From Pseudomonas reactans (GTDB lineage: Bacteria; Pseudomonadota; Gammaproteobacteria; Pseudomonadales; Pseudomonadaceae), in the NCBI RefSeq assembly GCF_013385825.1, contig NZ_JACAPG010000008.1:1-64000 (forward strand): DNA of 64,000 bases. The letters are read 5' to 3'. A program made the position numbers and the translations under genes. Below are positions 18,484-28,886 of the stretch, piece after piece; positions within the stretch are counted from its first letter, which is position 1; each line of letters begins with the position of its first letter. The notes under the pieces are model-generated. The model was not told the origin of the DNA, did not search any database, and saw only the letters and a list, made by a program, of their open reading frames with translations.

Positions 18484-19137
18484 ATGAAAAAAATGCTTGG
18501 TGTCACAGTGGGTGCTCTTTGCTTGGTCGCAAGTATTGGGGCACATGCAACGAATGTTGCTGAACTGATTGTACGAGGGACTATCAAACCGGCGGCTTGC
18601 AATCTTAGCCTTGCCGGTGGTGGCATTGTCGATTACGGGACTATTTCCGCTGCAAGCTTGCTGCCGACGCAGTTCAATCCGCTATCAGCGAAAACTGTGA
18701 GCTTGACCATCAATTGCGGCCAGAACGCGGCGCCGGTCCGAGTTGCGCTGAGCGACCTGCAACCCGCCAACAGCAAGGTGCCCGGCATCCTCGGTATCGG
18801 CTTCACCGAGGCGCAGAACTACAGCCTGGGCCGTGCCAATGGCAAGAACACCGGTGGGTACTCCGTGACCCTCAAGAACCTGACAGGGAACATCGGGTCT
18901 CTGACCCCTATCATGCGAAGCAGCCAAGGGGCAGCTTGGCAGGTCAGCGACGGTAAAGTCGCGCAATCGCCTGCGCAGTATTCATGGCGTAGCGGTGCCA
19001 GTGTAGTCCCTGTATCCGTCAGCACACTTACCGGGACGCTAGAAGTGAAAGCCGTTATCAATCGCACGAACGATTTGGACCTGACCCGTGATGTAACGCT
19101 GGATGGTCGTACCAGTCTGTTAGTGGATTACATCTAA
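18484..19137 (+). CDS. Fimbrial subunit, DUF1120 family
   Basis: 217 residues from ATG 18484 (MKKMLGV); an earlier in-frame ATG at 18451 would spoil the signal peptide. The signal peptide ends about GAHA-TN. The mature part begins AELIVRGTIKPAACNLSLAGGG and has one Cys pair (AACNL / INCGQN), the disulfide of pilin-type immunoglobulin-like subunits. Its DUF1120 pattern includes VPVSVSTLTGTLEVKAVINR and the C-terminal beta strand DGRTSLLVDYI. It is probably the major or shaft subunit. The chaperone starts 113 bp downstream; that gap has an imperfect stem (AGCCGGCA/TGTCGGCT) that could adjust subunit versus chaperone expression. Confidence 0.8.
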   Translation: MKKMLGVTVGALCLVASIGAHATNVAELIVRGTIKPAACNLSLAGGGIVDYGTISAASLLPTQFNPLSAKTVSLTINCGQNAAPVRVALSDLQPANSKVPGILGIGFTEAQNYSLGRANGKNTGGYSVTLKNLTGNIGSLTPIMRSSQGAAWQVSDGKVAQSPAQYSWRSGASVVPVSVSTLTGTLEVKAVINRTNDLDLTRDVTLDGRTSLLVDYI

Positions 19138-19250
19138 GTACGTCATTAATAGCCGGCATGAACGCAAAGATACTGACCTGTCTCTGTTAAGTGTCGGCTG
19201 TTTAAGCGTGTGCGTTTGGTGGTGTTCGACTTTATGGCTGGGGAAAATCG

Positions 19251-19967
19251 GTGAATGCTCTATCAATAGTACTAAAGTCGTTGCCGCGCTATATAAGCTT
19301 GTGCCTCTTTTTGTGTGGTATGGCAGTAGCGGACGGAATGCAGCCCGAGTCAACCGTTGTCATTTTGAATGAAGAAGAGGGTGAGGCGACGCTTAACGTA
19401 AAAAATACGGACCCTGGCCCGGCGTTGCTTCATTCGGTCATATTAAACTTGCCCGAAGATCCGGAACCCTTGTTGATCGTAACGCCCCCGATTACGCGGG
19501 TCGAAGCGGGCGACACCCAACTTGTCCGCTTTATCAGTACCACAAAGCAACCGCTCAAGACCCAGCGTCTGAAACGAGTGTCCTTTGAGGGTATCCCCGA
19601 AGCACGTGCACCCGGCGGTGCGACCATTGGTATCACCCTGCGCCAGAGCCTGCCATTGATCCTGCACCCCAAAGGCTTGCCCAAGCATGACGCGCCCTGG
19701 CAGTTGCTGACATGGACGCGTGAAGGGAATCAGTTGAAGGTCCACAACAACAGCGCCTACGTCGTGCGCATGGGGATGGAAGTACAGCTGCACCCGCAGG
19801 CAGGCGTGGCAACGTTGCCGCGCACCTACATCCTGCCGGGCGGAGTGCTGACGCTCGAGTCGACAGGCTCAGTGGCGGGAGTGGCGGCCGTGAGCATTCA
19901 ACCGGCCACGGTCTACGGGTTCACGGTGGACAGTTACCGCGCGCCCGTCACAGCAGATGCGGATTGA
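19251..19967 (+). CDS. Fimbrial periplasmic chaperone (PapD/FimC family)
   Basis: 238 residues. The start is GTG 19251, with GGGGAAAA about 8 bases upstream. A signal peptide ends near GMAVADG. The mature sequence has two Ig-like domains: STVVILNEEEGEATLNVKNTD, then VTPPITRVEAGDTQLVRF (the family's conserved Pro-Pro..R...G..Q..R motif), then ITLRQSLPLILHPKG with the Lys after the P-turn, and a C-terminal VYGFTVDSY. Such chaperones complete the subunit fold by donor-strand complementation in the periplasm and deliver it to the usher. It sits between subunit and usher genes. Confidence 0.88.
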   Translation: MNALSIVLKSLPRYISLCLFLCGMAVADGMQPESTVVILNEEEGEATLNVKNTDPGPALLHSVILNLPEDPEPLLIVTPPITRVEAGDTQLVRFISTTKQPLKTQRLKRVSFEGIPEARAPGGATIGITLRQSLPLILHPKGLPKHDAPWQLLTWTREGNQLKVHNNSAYVVRMGMEVQLHPQAGVATLPRTYILPGGVLTLESTGSVAGVAAVSIQPATVYGFTVDSYRAPVTADAD

Positions 19968-19974
19968 CGGGCCT

Positions 19975-22491
19975 ATGAAAAACACCAGGCATACCCGTCG
20001 CTCTGCCAATAGCGTGCCGAGCACTGTTTCCCAGCTTCGCTCCAGAATTCTGCTGGGGCTTGCGACGCTGTGCAGCCTGCCAGGCACCAGCGCAGCGGTT
20101 GGGCTGGGGGAAGGTTTTGATCTGGCCGCGTTGAATTCCCTTGGGATTGATCCGCAGGTGTCTGAATACTTTCGTAGCGCAGCGCGCTTTCGCGAAGGTG
20201 TCCATGTGGTTGGGCTGCGAGTCAATGGCACGCCGCTGGGGTTGGTTGACGCCCGTTTCGACTACCAGGGCCAGTTATGTTTTACCCCAGCGTTGCTGGC
20301 AAAAGCAGGTCTGGTTACCCCGTCCAGGCTTCTGCGCGAGGGCATCACCCCTGACCAGGCCTGCCATGATTTCGTTGGGGAATACCCCGCGACCATGGTA
20401 CGGCTGCGCCCCAGCAGCGACGAGGTCACCCTGGTGGTGCCGACCCAGTCCCTGCGTGCACCGGAGTGGGAAGGCGGGAGTTTTTCCGAGGGTGGCGCGG
20501 CCGCCATCTTCAACTATGACGTATTGGGGTTCGATACCCACTCGCGCAGTGGGTCAAGTCGCTTCGTGTCAGCGTATACCGAGGCGGGATTCAATCTGGG
20601 TAATTGGATTGTACGCAGCCGTCAGTTTTATGTTTCCGACAATGGCAAGACGCGCACCGAACAGGTGAACGCCTATGCCCAGCGTGATATCGCGGCGTTG
20701 CAGTCGACGTTCCAGGTGGGGCAGATTTCCAGCAACAACCCGATTTTTGGCGGTGTACAACTGACAGGCTTGCAGTTCTCCCCGGACGGGCAGCAGCGCA
20801 ACGGTGCGGGCGACAGCAATGTCGTGGTTGAAGGGCTGGCTCAAAGCCAGTCGCGGGTCGAGGTTCGTCAATCGGGTGCATTGATCCATTCCACCCTGGT
20901 GCCGGAGGGGCCGTTCCGGCTGACCGGTTTACCGTTGCTGAACAGCACCAGCGACCTCGATGTGAGCGTGATTGACGTGCGTGGGGCAAAGCGCAGTTTC
21001 GTGGTGCCCGCTGCGTCCTTTCGGGGTGGGGCTCCGATCGAGCCGGGGTATTACTTTTCCCTCGGTAAGGTGCGTGAAACGGCCATCGACAACCAGGAAT
21101 CGCCCGTGGTCGCCATGGGCAGCGGCACCTGGGGGCTGGGCCAGCGCTCGTCGCTGGGTTTCGGTCTGCTGAGTACCGATGAGTATCAGTCGGCCGGCGG
21201 ATCGCTGAGCAGTGTGTTTTTCCATCAGATGACCGTGGGCGTGCGTCATAACTTGTCCCGTGATGCTCAAGATGAGGTGGGTGGCGCGCGTAACACGCTG
21301 TCTTTGGCAGCTCCTCTATTCGCCAATCTTGATATGAACCTGAGCGCTTCGGCGCAGAGCCGCGGCTACCGGGAGGTACTGGACGCCGGCCAGGCGTCGC
21401 GGGGGTACAACCTCGATGCGCGTTTCAAGCGCCAGTACACGGCGGGGTTGAACTGGACGGCCCCATCCCTGGGCGGCTTCTCCTTCGGTTTTACCCGCAA
21501 TTCGCAATTCGACGGGCAATCCAACGATCACCTCTTTGCCTCGTGGAACAACACGTTCAACGGCGTGGGTGTCGCACTGATCGCCGACGCCCAGCTAGGC
21601 GCGACCGAGCCTCGGCGCGTGGACCCGGCTCGGGGCAGCCGTCGCGACGAGCGGCAGGACGAAGGCACGTCGGTCAGGCTGCAGGTCACGGTGCCCCTGG
21701 GGGCTGATCGGCGTGTGAGTTCTTATGTCAGTCGTCGAGGTGACCGGCTGGATGCCGGCACCGCCCTCAGCGAGCGGGTCAACGACTACGTGAACTACGA
21801 GGTCGGTGTTGATCGGGACATGAAAGAGCGTGAGCAAAGCGTGCGCGGTCGTGTGGACGTCTTGCCGCTGTATACCCGCGTGAGCTTGGGTATAGACCGT
21901 GATTCGGCGAACACCAACTATTCCGGGCAACTACAAGGCGGCATCGTGGCCCATGAGCACGGAGTAACCTTCTCGCCGTATGCGGTGCAGGACACCTTTG
22001 GCATTGTTTCGGTGGGCGATATCGGGACGGCCAAGGTTTCGACGCCCCAAGGACCGGTATGGACCGATTTCAGCGGCCAGGCGGTGATCCCCGGGCTGCA
22101 GGCCTACAGCAACAACCATCTGCAGGTGCAGACCCAGTCGCTGCCCAAGCGCGTCGACTTGAAGAACGGCACCAAGGTGCTCGCTGCCGGTCGGGGTTCA
22201 GTCAATATTCTCAACTTTGATGTGGTGAAAGTCCGTCGTCTGTTGCTTGAAGCCCAGGACGAAGAGGGCCGGCCACTGCCTCAAGGCGCCGCAGTGTTCG
22301 GCCAGGACAACACCTTTGTGACCAGTGTGGTGGGTGACGGCATGATTTTTCTCAGCAATATCGATGGTCCGCAAACCTTGAAGGTTTCACTGCCGGATTC
22401 GCAATCCTGCCTGCTGCAAGTCAACCCGGAGCAAGAGCCTGACGATGACAAACTCTATGAAACCGCACCGGTGGTCTGCCATGTTCGCTAG
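19975..22491 (+). CDS. Fimbrial outer-membrane usher
   Basis: About 838 residues if begun at ATG 19975 (MKNTRHTRR); an overlapping ATG at 19957 gives 844. A signal peptide ends around GTSAAVG. The order is an N-terminal chaperone-binding domain; a beta barrel with repeated FNYDVLGF / VSAYTEAGFNLGNW-type strands; a plug domain region (GPFRLTGLPLLNSTSDLDVSVIDVRG); and C-terminal domains ending with a Cys pair (QSCLLQV...APVVCHVR). The usher is the outer-membrane pore that assembles and exports subunits. It overlaps the chaperone end and the next gene's start (47 bp), consistent with one operon. Confidence 0.88.
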   Translation: MKNTRHTRRSANSVPSTVSQLRSRILLGLATLCSLPGTSAAVGLGEGFDLAALNSLGIDPQVSEYFRSAARFREGVHVVGLRVNGTPLGLVDARFDYQGQLCFTPALLAKAGLVTPSRLLREGITPDQACHDFVGEYPATMVRLRPSSDEVTLVVPTQSLRAPEWEGGSFSEGGAAAIFNYDVLGFDTHSRSGSSRFVSAYTEAGFNLGNWIVRSRQFYVSDNGKTRTEQVNAYAQRDIAALQSTFQVGQISSNNPIFGGVQLTGLQFSPDGQQRNGAGDSNVVVEGLAQSQSRVEVRQSGALIHSTLVPEGPFRLTGLPLLNSTSDLDVSVIDVRGAKRSFVVPAASFRGGAPIEPGYYFSLGKVRETAIDNQESPVVAMGSGTWGLGQRSSLGFGLLSTDEYQSAGGSLSSVFFHQMTVGVRHNLSRDAQDEVGGARNTLSLAAPLFANLDMNLSASAQSRGYREVLDAGQASRGYNLDARFKRQYTAGLNWTAPSLGGFSFGFTRNSQFDGQSNDHLFASWNNTFNGVGVALIADAQLGATEPRRVDPARGSRRDERQDEGTSVRLQVTVPLGADRRVSSYVSRRGDRLDAGTALSERVNDYVNYEVGVDRDMKEREQSVRGRVDVLPLYTRVSLGIDRDSANTNYSGQLQGGIVAHEHGVTFSPYAVQDTFGIVSVGDIGTAKVSTPQGPVWTDFSGQAVIPGLQAYSNNHLQVQTQSLPKRVDLKNGTKVLAAGRGSVNILNFDVVKVRRLLLEAQDEEGRPLPQGAAVFGQDNTFVTSVVGDGMIFLSNIDGPQTLKVSLPDSQSCLLQVNPEQEPDDDKLYETAPVVCHVR

Positions 22492-23011
22492 GCGCCGGAA
22501 CCTGTGGCTGTTGTGGGTAGCCCTTGTGGCGACCCAGACGCAGGCTGAAAACTGCCGGATGACCCTGAGTGAGCCCCGTGTCGACTATGGTGTGATTCGC
22601 CCAGCGCAAGCTCCCTCCGGCAGGGCGCTAATGACGCTGGACACACCGCGCACGCTGCACTTGAGCGTGCTGTGCGCAGACCCTTCGGCGATGTCGCTGC
22701 GTTTCAACGGCGCAGCCGCCGATGCCCAGGGCTTCCAGTTTGGTCGGCAGGGGCGTTTTACCTTGAACCTGAGGCAGGCTCAGGTCGACGGCAAGCCGGT
22801 GTCGTGGCTGCCCGATGACAGCTCCAGCGCGCAGTTGTTACCGGGTCGTGTGTTAGCTGCAAGCGCGGGCGGTACGCCGGTGACGGGCCGTCGGCTGACA
22901 GCCCAAGTGGAGGTCGCGGTTCAACTGCCGGCCAATGCCCTCGCGGTGCCTCGGGAGATGCTGCTGGAAGGCCGCGGCCAATTCGAACTGGTCAGCCCGG
23001 CTGTTCCGTAG
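22445..23011 (+). CDS. Fimbrial minor/tip-type subunit
   Basis: 188 residues if begun at ATG 22445, or 184 from ATG 22457; both starts lie inside the usher gene. A signal peptide ends about TQTQA-EN. The mature N-terminus ENCRMTLSEPRVDYGVIRP resembles DUF1120-type subunits, with a Cys pair (ENCRM / VLCADP). It lacks an obvious large adhesin domain, so it could be a tip, initiator or anchoring pilin. The 3' end overlaps the convergent ABC transporter gene by 20 bp. Family by context plus motif; exact role unknown. Confidence 0.7.
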   Translation: MTNSMKPHRWSAMFARRRNLWLLWVALVATQTQAENCRMTLSEPRVDYGVIRPAQAPSGRALMTLDTPRTLHLSVLCADPSAMSLRFNGAAADAQGFQFGRQGRFTLNLRQAQVDGKPVSWLPDDSSSAQLLPGRVLAASAGGTPVTGRRLTAQVEVAVQLPANALAVPREMLLEGRGQFELVSPAVP

Positions 23012-23729
23012 AACCAATGAAATTGGACAGCTCGGCGGTTTGCGGGCTAGCGAACAGCACTTTGGGGTCGCCCACCTCGTGCACCTTGCCCTGGTGCATG
23101 AACACCAGCTTGTCGCCGACTTCGCGGGCGAAGCGCATTTCGTGGGTCACCATGATCAGGGTCATGCCGTCCTTGGCCAGTTGGCGCACCACGCTGAGCA
23201 CTTCGTTGACCAGTTCCGGGTCGAGGGCCGAGGTGATTTCGTCGCACAGCAGTACTTTGGGCGACATGGCCAGGGCGCGTGCAATCGCCACGCGTTGTTG
23301 CTGGCCGCCGGACAGGCGATCGGGGAAGGCGTCGAATTTTTCGCCCAGCCCGACGCGCTCCAGCATTTGCCTGGCCAATTGGGCCGCCTTGGCCTTCGGC
23401 ACTTTCTGCACCACTTGCGGCGCGAGCATCACGTTTTCGCCGACGGTCAGGTGTGGGAACAGGTTGAACTGCTGGAACACCATGCCGACTTTCTGCCGCA
23501 GGCTGCGCAGGTCAGCGCGGGCGGCGTCGAGGTATTCGCCATCGACTTCGATCACGCCGTCGTTGATCGACTCCAGGCCGTTGAGGGTACGCAGCAAAGT
23601 GGATTTGCCCGAACCGCTGCGGCCGATGATCGCCACCACCTGGCCTTCTTCAACGGTCAGGTCGATGCCTTTGAGTACATGGTGATCGCCGTAATACTTA
23701 TGCAGGGCGGAAATTCTAAGCAGAGGCAT
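22992..23729 (-). CDS. Polar amino-acid ABC transporter, ATP-binding subunit
   Basis: 245 residues from ATG 23729. Walker A GRSGSGKST (36-44), signature LSGGQQQRVAIARAL and Walker B ALLCDEITSALDPE-type (here VLLCDEITSALDPELV) are intact, with the closing H-loop VTHEMRFA. It belongs to the GlnQ/HisP subfamily of polar amino-acid transporters. It is the last gene of an operon (binding protein, two permeases, ATPase) and overlaps the second permease gene by 14 bp. Substrate not identifiable from sequence. Confidence 0.9.
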   Translation of the reverse strand: MPLLRISALHKYYGDHHVLKGIDLTVEEGQVVAIIGRSGSGKSTLLRTLNGLESINDGVIEVDGEYLDAARADLRSLRQKVGMVFQQFNLFPHLTVGENVMLAPQVVQKVPKAKAAQLARQMLERVGLGEKFDAFPDRLSGGQQQRVAIARALAMSPKVLLCDEITSALDPELVNEVLSVVRQLAKDGMTLIMVTHEMRFAREVGDKLVFMHQGKVHEVGDPKVLFASPQTAELSNFIGSTEQPG

Positions 23730-24366
23730 GCAGTCTCCTTTCCAGGTAGCGCGCACTGAGGGATAAGGGGTAGCAGAGCAAAAAGTAACCAAGGGCCACC
23801 AGGCCGTAGACCATGAAGGGCTCAAAGGTCGCGTTGGCGAGCATGCCGCCGGTCTTGGTCAGTTCGGTGAAGCCGATGATCGAGGTCACGGCGGTGCCTT
23901 TGACCACCTGCACCGAAAACCCCACGGTGGGCGCGACGGCAATCCGCAGCGCCTGGGGCAGGATCACGTAGCGCAGTTGCTCAAGCGGGTTTAGTGCAAG
24001 GCTTGCCGAAGCTTCCCATTGCCCGTGGGCGATTGAGTCGACGCAGCCCCGCCAGATTTCGGCGAGGTAGGCGCTGGTGAACAACGTCAGGGCAATTGCC
24101 GCCGCGAGCCAAGGCGAGATATCCACGCCGAGCAGGGCGATGCCGAAAAACACCAGGAACAGCTGCATCAACAACGGCGTACCCTGGAACAGTTCGATAT
24201 AGGTGCGCGCAAGGTTGCGCGGGAACGCGTTGCGGCTGATGCGCATCGTCATCACCAGCAAGCCGATCACCCCGCCACCGACAAACGCCACCAATGACAG
24301 CAGCAAGGTCCACTGCAGGCCCGTGGCCAGGTTGCGCACGATGTCCCAGAACGAAAAATCACTCAT
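23716..24366 (-). CDS. Polar amino-acid ABC transporter permease (second)
   Basis: 216 residues from ATG 24366 (MSDFSFWDIV). Five hydrophobic segments carry the HisM/GlnP pattern: TYIELFQGTPLLMQLFLVFFG and the EAA loop ASASLALNPLEQLRYVILPQALRIAVAP. It forms a heterodimeric channel with the permease encoded just upstream, whose stop it overlaps by 4 bp (ATGA). A longer frame to 24891 is an artefact of the overlapping permease gene. Confidence 0.88.
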   Translation of the reverse strand: MSDFSFWDIVRNLATGLQWTLLLSLVAFVGGGVIGLLVMTMRISRNAFPRNLARTYIELFQGTPLLMQLFLVFFGIALLGVDISPWLAAAIALTLFTSAYLAEIWRGCVDSIAHGQWEASASLALNPLEQLRYVILPQALRIAVAPTVGFSVQVVKGTAVTSIIGFTELTKTGGMLANATFEPFMVYGLVALGYFLLCYPLSLSARYLERRLHASA

Positions 24367-25031
24367 CGGCTGTTCCTCATCACGAAGCGGCGGCCGATCC
24401 AGTTGAGCAGCTGGCGAATCATCAGCGCCATGCACAGATACACCAGGGTGGTCAGGGCATAGGTTTCGAATGCACGGAAATTGCGCGACTGGATGAAGTT
24501 GGCGGCAAAACTGAGTTCTTCCGTGGCGATCTGCGAGCACACCGCCGAACCGAGCATCACGATGATGATCTGGCTGCTCAGGGCCGGCCACACCTTGCCC
24601 AGCGCCGGCAGCAGCACTACGTGGCGGAAGGCTTCGAAGCGTGTCATTGCCAATGCGGCGGCGGCTTCCAGCTGCCCGCGCGGTATCGCTTGAATGCCGG
24701 CGCGGATGATTTCCGTGGAGTAGGCCCCCAGATTGATCACCATTGCCAGCACGGCGGCTTGCCATTCGGTGATCTTCAGCCCCAGGGAGGGCAGGCCGAA
24801 GAAGATGAAGAACAGTTGCACCAGGAACGGCGTGTTGCGGATCAACTCGACATACACACCGAAGATCCACGCAAACGGCTGGATCTTCCACGCCCGCACC
24901 ACGGCGCCGACGGTGCCCAAGGCCACGCCGAGGATAGCGCCGATGGCCGTCAGCTCCAGGGTGAACAGCGCGCCGCGCAACAGCAGGTCGGTATTGGCCA
25001 GCACCGGCACGAAGTCAAATTGATACGCCAT
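24363..25031 (-). CDS. Polar amino-acid ABC transporter permease (first)
   Basis: 222 residues. It begins MAYQFDFVPVLANTDLLLRGALFTLELTAIG, as many GltJ/HisQ-type permeases do. It has the RNTPFLVQLFFIFFGLP motif and the EAA loop EAAAALAMTRFEAFRHVVLLPALGKVWP. It sits 17 bp downstream of the binding-protein gene. Together with the second permease it makes the inner-membrane channel. Confidence 0.88.
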   Translation of the reverse strand: MAYQFDFVPVLANTDLLLRGALFTLELTAIGAILGVALGTVGAVVRAWKIQPFAWIFGVYVELIRNTPFLVQLFFIFFGLPSLGLKITEWQAAVLAMVINLGAYSTEIIRAGIQAIPRGQLEAAAALAMTRFEAFRHVVLLPALGKVWPALSSQIIIVMLGSAVCSQIATEELSFAANFIQSRNFRAFETYALTTLVYLCMALMIRQLLNWIGRRFVMRNSR

Positions 25032-25048
25032 GAGTCAGCTCCGTCGTT

Positions 25049-25834
25049 TCAGAGATCGGCGGGCAGTGGCTCTTTCAGCCATTGCAGTGCGTTCTTTTCC
25101 AGGCTGCCATCGGCCTTGGCCGCGACCAGGATCTGATTGACCTTCTCCAGCAGCGCAGGCTCATTCTTGTTAACGCCCACGTACACCGGCGAATCCTTGA
25201 GCTTCACTTTCAGCGCGGGCACGCGTTTCGGGTTGCGCTCGTTGATCGCCACCATCACCACGTTGCCGCTGGCGATCAGGTCGACCTGGCCGGCGAGGTA
25301 GGCGGCGATGGTCGAGTTGTTGTCTTCGAAACGCTTGATCGTGGCTTCCTTGGGCGCGACGGCGGTCAGCTCGATGTCTTCAATGGCGCCACGGGTCACG
25401 CTGATGGTCTTGCCCTTGAGGTCGTCGGTGCTGCTGATGGCCGCTTCAGGCGGGCCGAACACGGCCAGGTAGAACGGTGCATAGGCCTTGGAGAAGTCGA
25501 TGACCTTTTCCCGCTCGGCGTTCTTGCCCAGGCTGGAGATCACCAGGTCGACCTTGCCCGTGGTGAGGAAGGGAATGCGGTTGGTGCTGTTGACTGGGGT
25601 GAGTTCCAGCTTGACCTTGAGCTGGTCGGCCAGCAGCTTGGCGGTGTCGATGTCCAGGCCGCGGGGCTTCATGTCGGGTCCGACCGAGCCGAACGGCGGG
25701 AAGTCCTGGGGTACGGCGACCTTGAGGGTGCCACGGGCGACGATGTCGTCCAGACCGTTGGCCTGGGCGGGTGCCTGGCTCAGCATCAGGCTGGCAAACA
25801 GGGCAGTAAGCAGGGCGCTGTAGCGCTTGGTCAT
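25049..25834 (-). CDS. Polar amino-acid ABC transporter, periplasmic binding protein
   Basis: 261 residues from ATG 25834. A signal peptide (LMLSQAPAQA-NG) is followed by a type II binding-protein fold typical of SBP_bac_3: GTLKVAVPQDFPPFGSVG, RGLDIDTAKLLADQLKV, VDLVISSLGKNAEREKVIDFS and VYVGVNKNEPALLEKVNQIL. It heads the transporter operon and is divergent from a FadR-type regulator gene 255 bp away, the likely local control protein. Substrate unknown; polar or acidic amino acids or related compounds are possible. Confidence 0.88.
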   Translation of the reverse strand: MTKRYSALLTALFASLMLSQAPAQANGLDDIVARGTLKVAVPQDFPPFGSVGPDMKPRGLDIDTAKLLADQLKVKLELTPVNSTNRIPFLTTGKVDLVISSLGKNAEREKVIDFSKAYAPFYLAVFGPPEAAISSTDDLKGKTISVTRGAIEDIELTAVAPKEATIKRFEDNNSTIAAYLAGQVDLIASGNVVMVAINERNPKRVPALKVKLKDSPVYVGVNKNEPALLEKVNQILVAAKADGSLEKNALQWLKEPLPADL

Positions 25835-25947
25835 GGCAACTCTCCGAGAAGGGCGAAGGAATTTTCTGGATTTGCTTAGTGCACAGCCCATGCCATCACC
25901 CTGAATAGTCCCTGCAAGCCATGGATTTGTTGAGTTGGGGTGGTCTT

Positions 25948-26070
25948 ACTGGTCTGAACAGTTGCAGCGGTTTTCGCACCCTTTTCGAGCGGCGATAAAA
26001 CCTCGCGAGCCCCTTTGGGGCGTGGCTTGCCGCCGGCCGCGAATAGCTTTACAACTAGCCGCTCAGTTGT
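25948..26070. promoter_or_regulatory. Candidate GntR/FadR-type operators between transporter and regulator
   Basis: Two palindromes lie in the divergent interval: ACTG-N7-CAGT at 25948-25962, overlapping a TGGTCT direct repeat, and ACAACT-N8-AGTTGT at 26051-26070, only 20 bp ahead of the regulator's ATG. FadR-type regulators bind short palindromes of comparable size. Binding is inferred from position only. Confidence 0.35.
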
Positions 26071-26089
26071 CTGGAACCTTGAGTTTTCT

Positions 26090-26785
26090 ATGAATTCCAT
26101 CGCCCAAGCCGTACCGGAAGCGGCCCTGCAGGCCATCCGCAAACTGATCAAGGAGCAAGGCTTCGGGCCGGGCGATGCCTTGCCGTCGCAACGGGATCTG
26201 GCGGTGCAGTTGGGGGTGAGTCGGGCCTCGTTGCGCGAGGCGTTGTCATCCCTGAGCGCGTTGGGTGTGGTCAGTGTGCAGCCTGGGAAGGGCGTGTTCG
26301 TGCAGGCTGTTGAGGAGTCGCCGGGGTTTGCCTGGCCGTTCGCGGCCCAGGCCACGCCGCTGGATATCTTCCAGTTGCGCTATGCACTGGAAGGGTTCGC
26401 GGCGGGGTTGGCGGCGGTGACGCTGACCATCGATGAGCTGGACAGCCTGGAAGATAACGTCGAGGCCATGCGCAAGGTACTCAAGACTGGCGACTTCGAG
26501 GCGGCCGCGCGGCTGGACTTCGAATTCCATCAGCGCATCCTGCTGGCCAGCGGTAATCAGGCCATGGTGAGCATCCTGAGTGCCAGCGCCGAGGTGTTCC
26601 TGGAGAGTCAGAAGCTACCGTTCATCCGGCCGGAGCGGGCCATGGAAACCTGGCAGGAACACCGCAGGATCCTGCGCGCCCTAGCCCGGCGCGCCAGTGC
26701 GGCGGCGCAGAAAACCATGCAGGAACACGTGCGCAATGCGGCGCTGCGTACGGGTATTGCCTTTGTGATTCCCGTCACGCCGTGA
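26090..26785 (+). CDS. FadR-subfamily GntR transcriptional regulator
   Basis: 231 residues from ATG 26090 (MNSIAQ). The N-terminal winged helix (residues 10-70) includes GDALPSQRDLAVQLGVSRASLREALSSLSALGVV, with the VSRASLREAL recognition helix and the QPGKGVFV wing. The C-terminal all-helical FCD ligand domain contains LDFEFHQRILLASGN and EHRRILRALARR, with His residues suited to metal-assisted carboxylate binding. It is divergent from the amino-acid transporter operon and probably controls it in response to a small carboxylate or amino acid. Confidence 0.85.
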   Translation: MNSIAQAVPEAALQAIRKLIKEQGFGPGDALPSQRDLAVQLGVSRASLREALSSLSALGVVSVQPGKGVFVQAVEESPGFAWPFAAQATPLDIFQLRYALEGFAAGLAAVTLTIDELDSLEDNVEAMRKVLKTGDFEAAARLDFEFHQRILLASGNQAMVSILSASAEVFLESQKLPFIRPERAMETWQEHRRILRALARRASAAAQKTMQEHVRNAALRTGIAFVIPVTP

Positions 26786-26906
26786 GTTGGGCTATACCCA
26801 AACTCATGCAGCACCATAGCAAGACTCAATCAGAGGCGGCTTCCTGAACGCGGGAAGGGCGGCTATGATGGGCCACGTTTTTTTTGCTTACAATCCGGAG
26901 ACATCC

Positions 26907-27236
26907 ATGAGCAACGATCTTATCAAGCACGTCACCGACGCGACCTTTGAGGCCGAAGTACTCAAGGCTGCTGGCCCGGTGCTGGTTGACTACTGGGCTG
27001 AATGGTGTGGCCCTTGCAAAATGATCGCTCCAGTCCTGGACGACATTGCAACCACCTACGAAGGCAAGTTGACCATTGCCAAGCTGAACATCGACGACAA
27101 CCAGGAAACCCCGGCCAAGCACGGCGTGCGTGGTATCCCGACCCTGATGCTGTTCAAGAACGGCAACGTCGAAGCGACCAAAGTAGGCGCGCTGTCGAAG
27201 TCTCAGCTGCAAGCTTTCCTCGACGCGAACATTTAA
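26907..27236 (+). CDS. trxA: Thioredoxin 1
   Basis: 109 residues from ATG 26907. The active site is WCGPC (33-37), preceded by VLVDYWAE, with the cis-proline motif RGIPTLMLF. It is the cytoplasmic dithiol reductant for ribonucleotide reductase and other targets. A -10-like TATGAT lies about 40 bp upstream, with a weak -35. It is followed by a strong terminator and then rho, the trxA-rho order typical of gammaproteobacteria. Confidence 0.97.
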   Translation: MSNDLIKHVTDATFEAEVLKAAGPVLVDYWAEWCGPCKMIAPVLDDIATTYEGKLTIAKLNIDDNQETPAKHGVRGIPTLMLFKNGNVEATKVGALSKSQLQAFLDANI

Positions 27237-27244
27237 GCGTCGTC

Positions 27245-27276
27245 AAAAAAGCCCCGCAAATAGCGGGGCTTTTTCG
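27245..27276 (+). terminator. Rho-independent terminator after trxA
   Basis: GCCCCGC-AAATA-GCGGGGC stem preceded by an A run and followed by TTTTT, immediately after the trxA stop. Confidence 0.92.
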
Positions 27277-27470
27277 TGAAACAGGGCTAGACGCTCCGAA
27301 ACTCAGGTGGTACATTCGGCCCCGCACTGGTTTCTCCACTGCCCCCTGCATGCCGTCGCCGACGCACTCCTTTTCGATTAGTACGCGATCCTGTCGCCTT
27401 CTCCGCGGCGCGGCCTCATTAAGCCAAAAGCTTAATTTCCCCCCTCCATAAATGATTACGTCATTCCTAT

Positions 27471-28730
<1,260 letters not shown>

Positions 28731-28752
28731 TACGACGTTTCAGGTCCGAAAG

Positions 28753-28784
28753 AATGGCGCCCTCAGGGGCGCCATTTTTTTTCG
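28753..28784 (+). terminator. Rho-independent terminator of rho
   Basis: AATGGCGCCC / GGGCGCCATT perfect stem around a short TCA loop, followed by TTTTTTTT. Confidence 0.93.
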
Positions 28785-28886
28785 CCTGCTTTTTAAGCGC
28801 CGTTGGCACCCAAATGCACCGCGATAAGCTGCCAGCGGCCGCCATAGCAGGTAGGATGTACGCCTATTTTACGGGTGGCATGGTTA

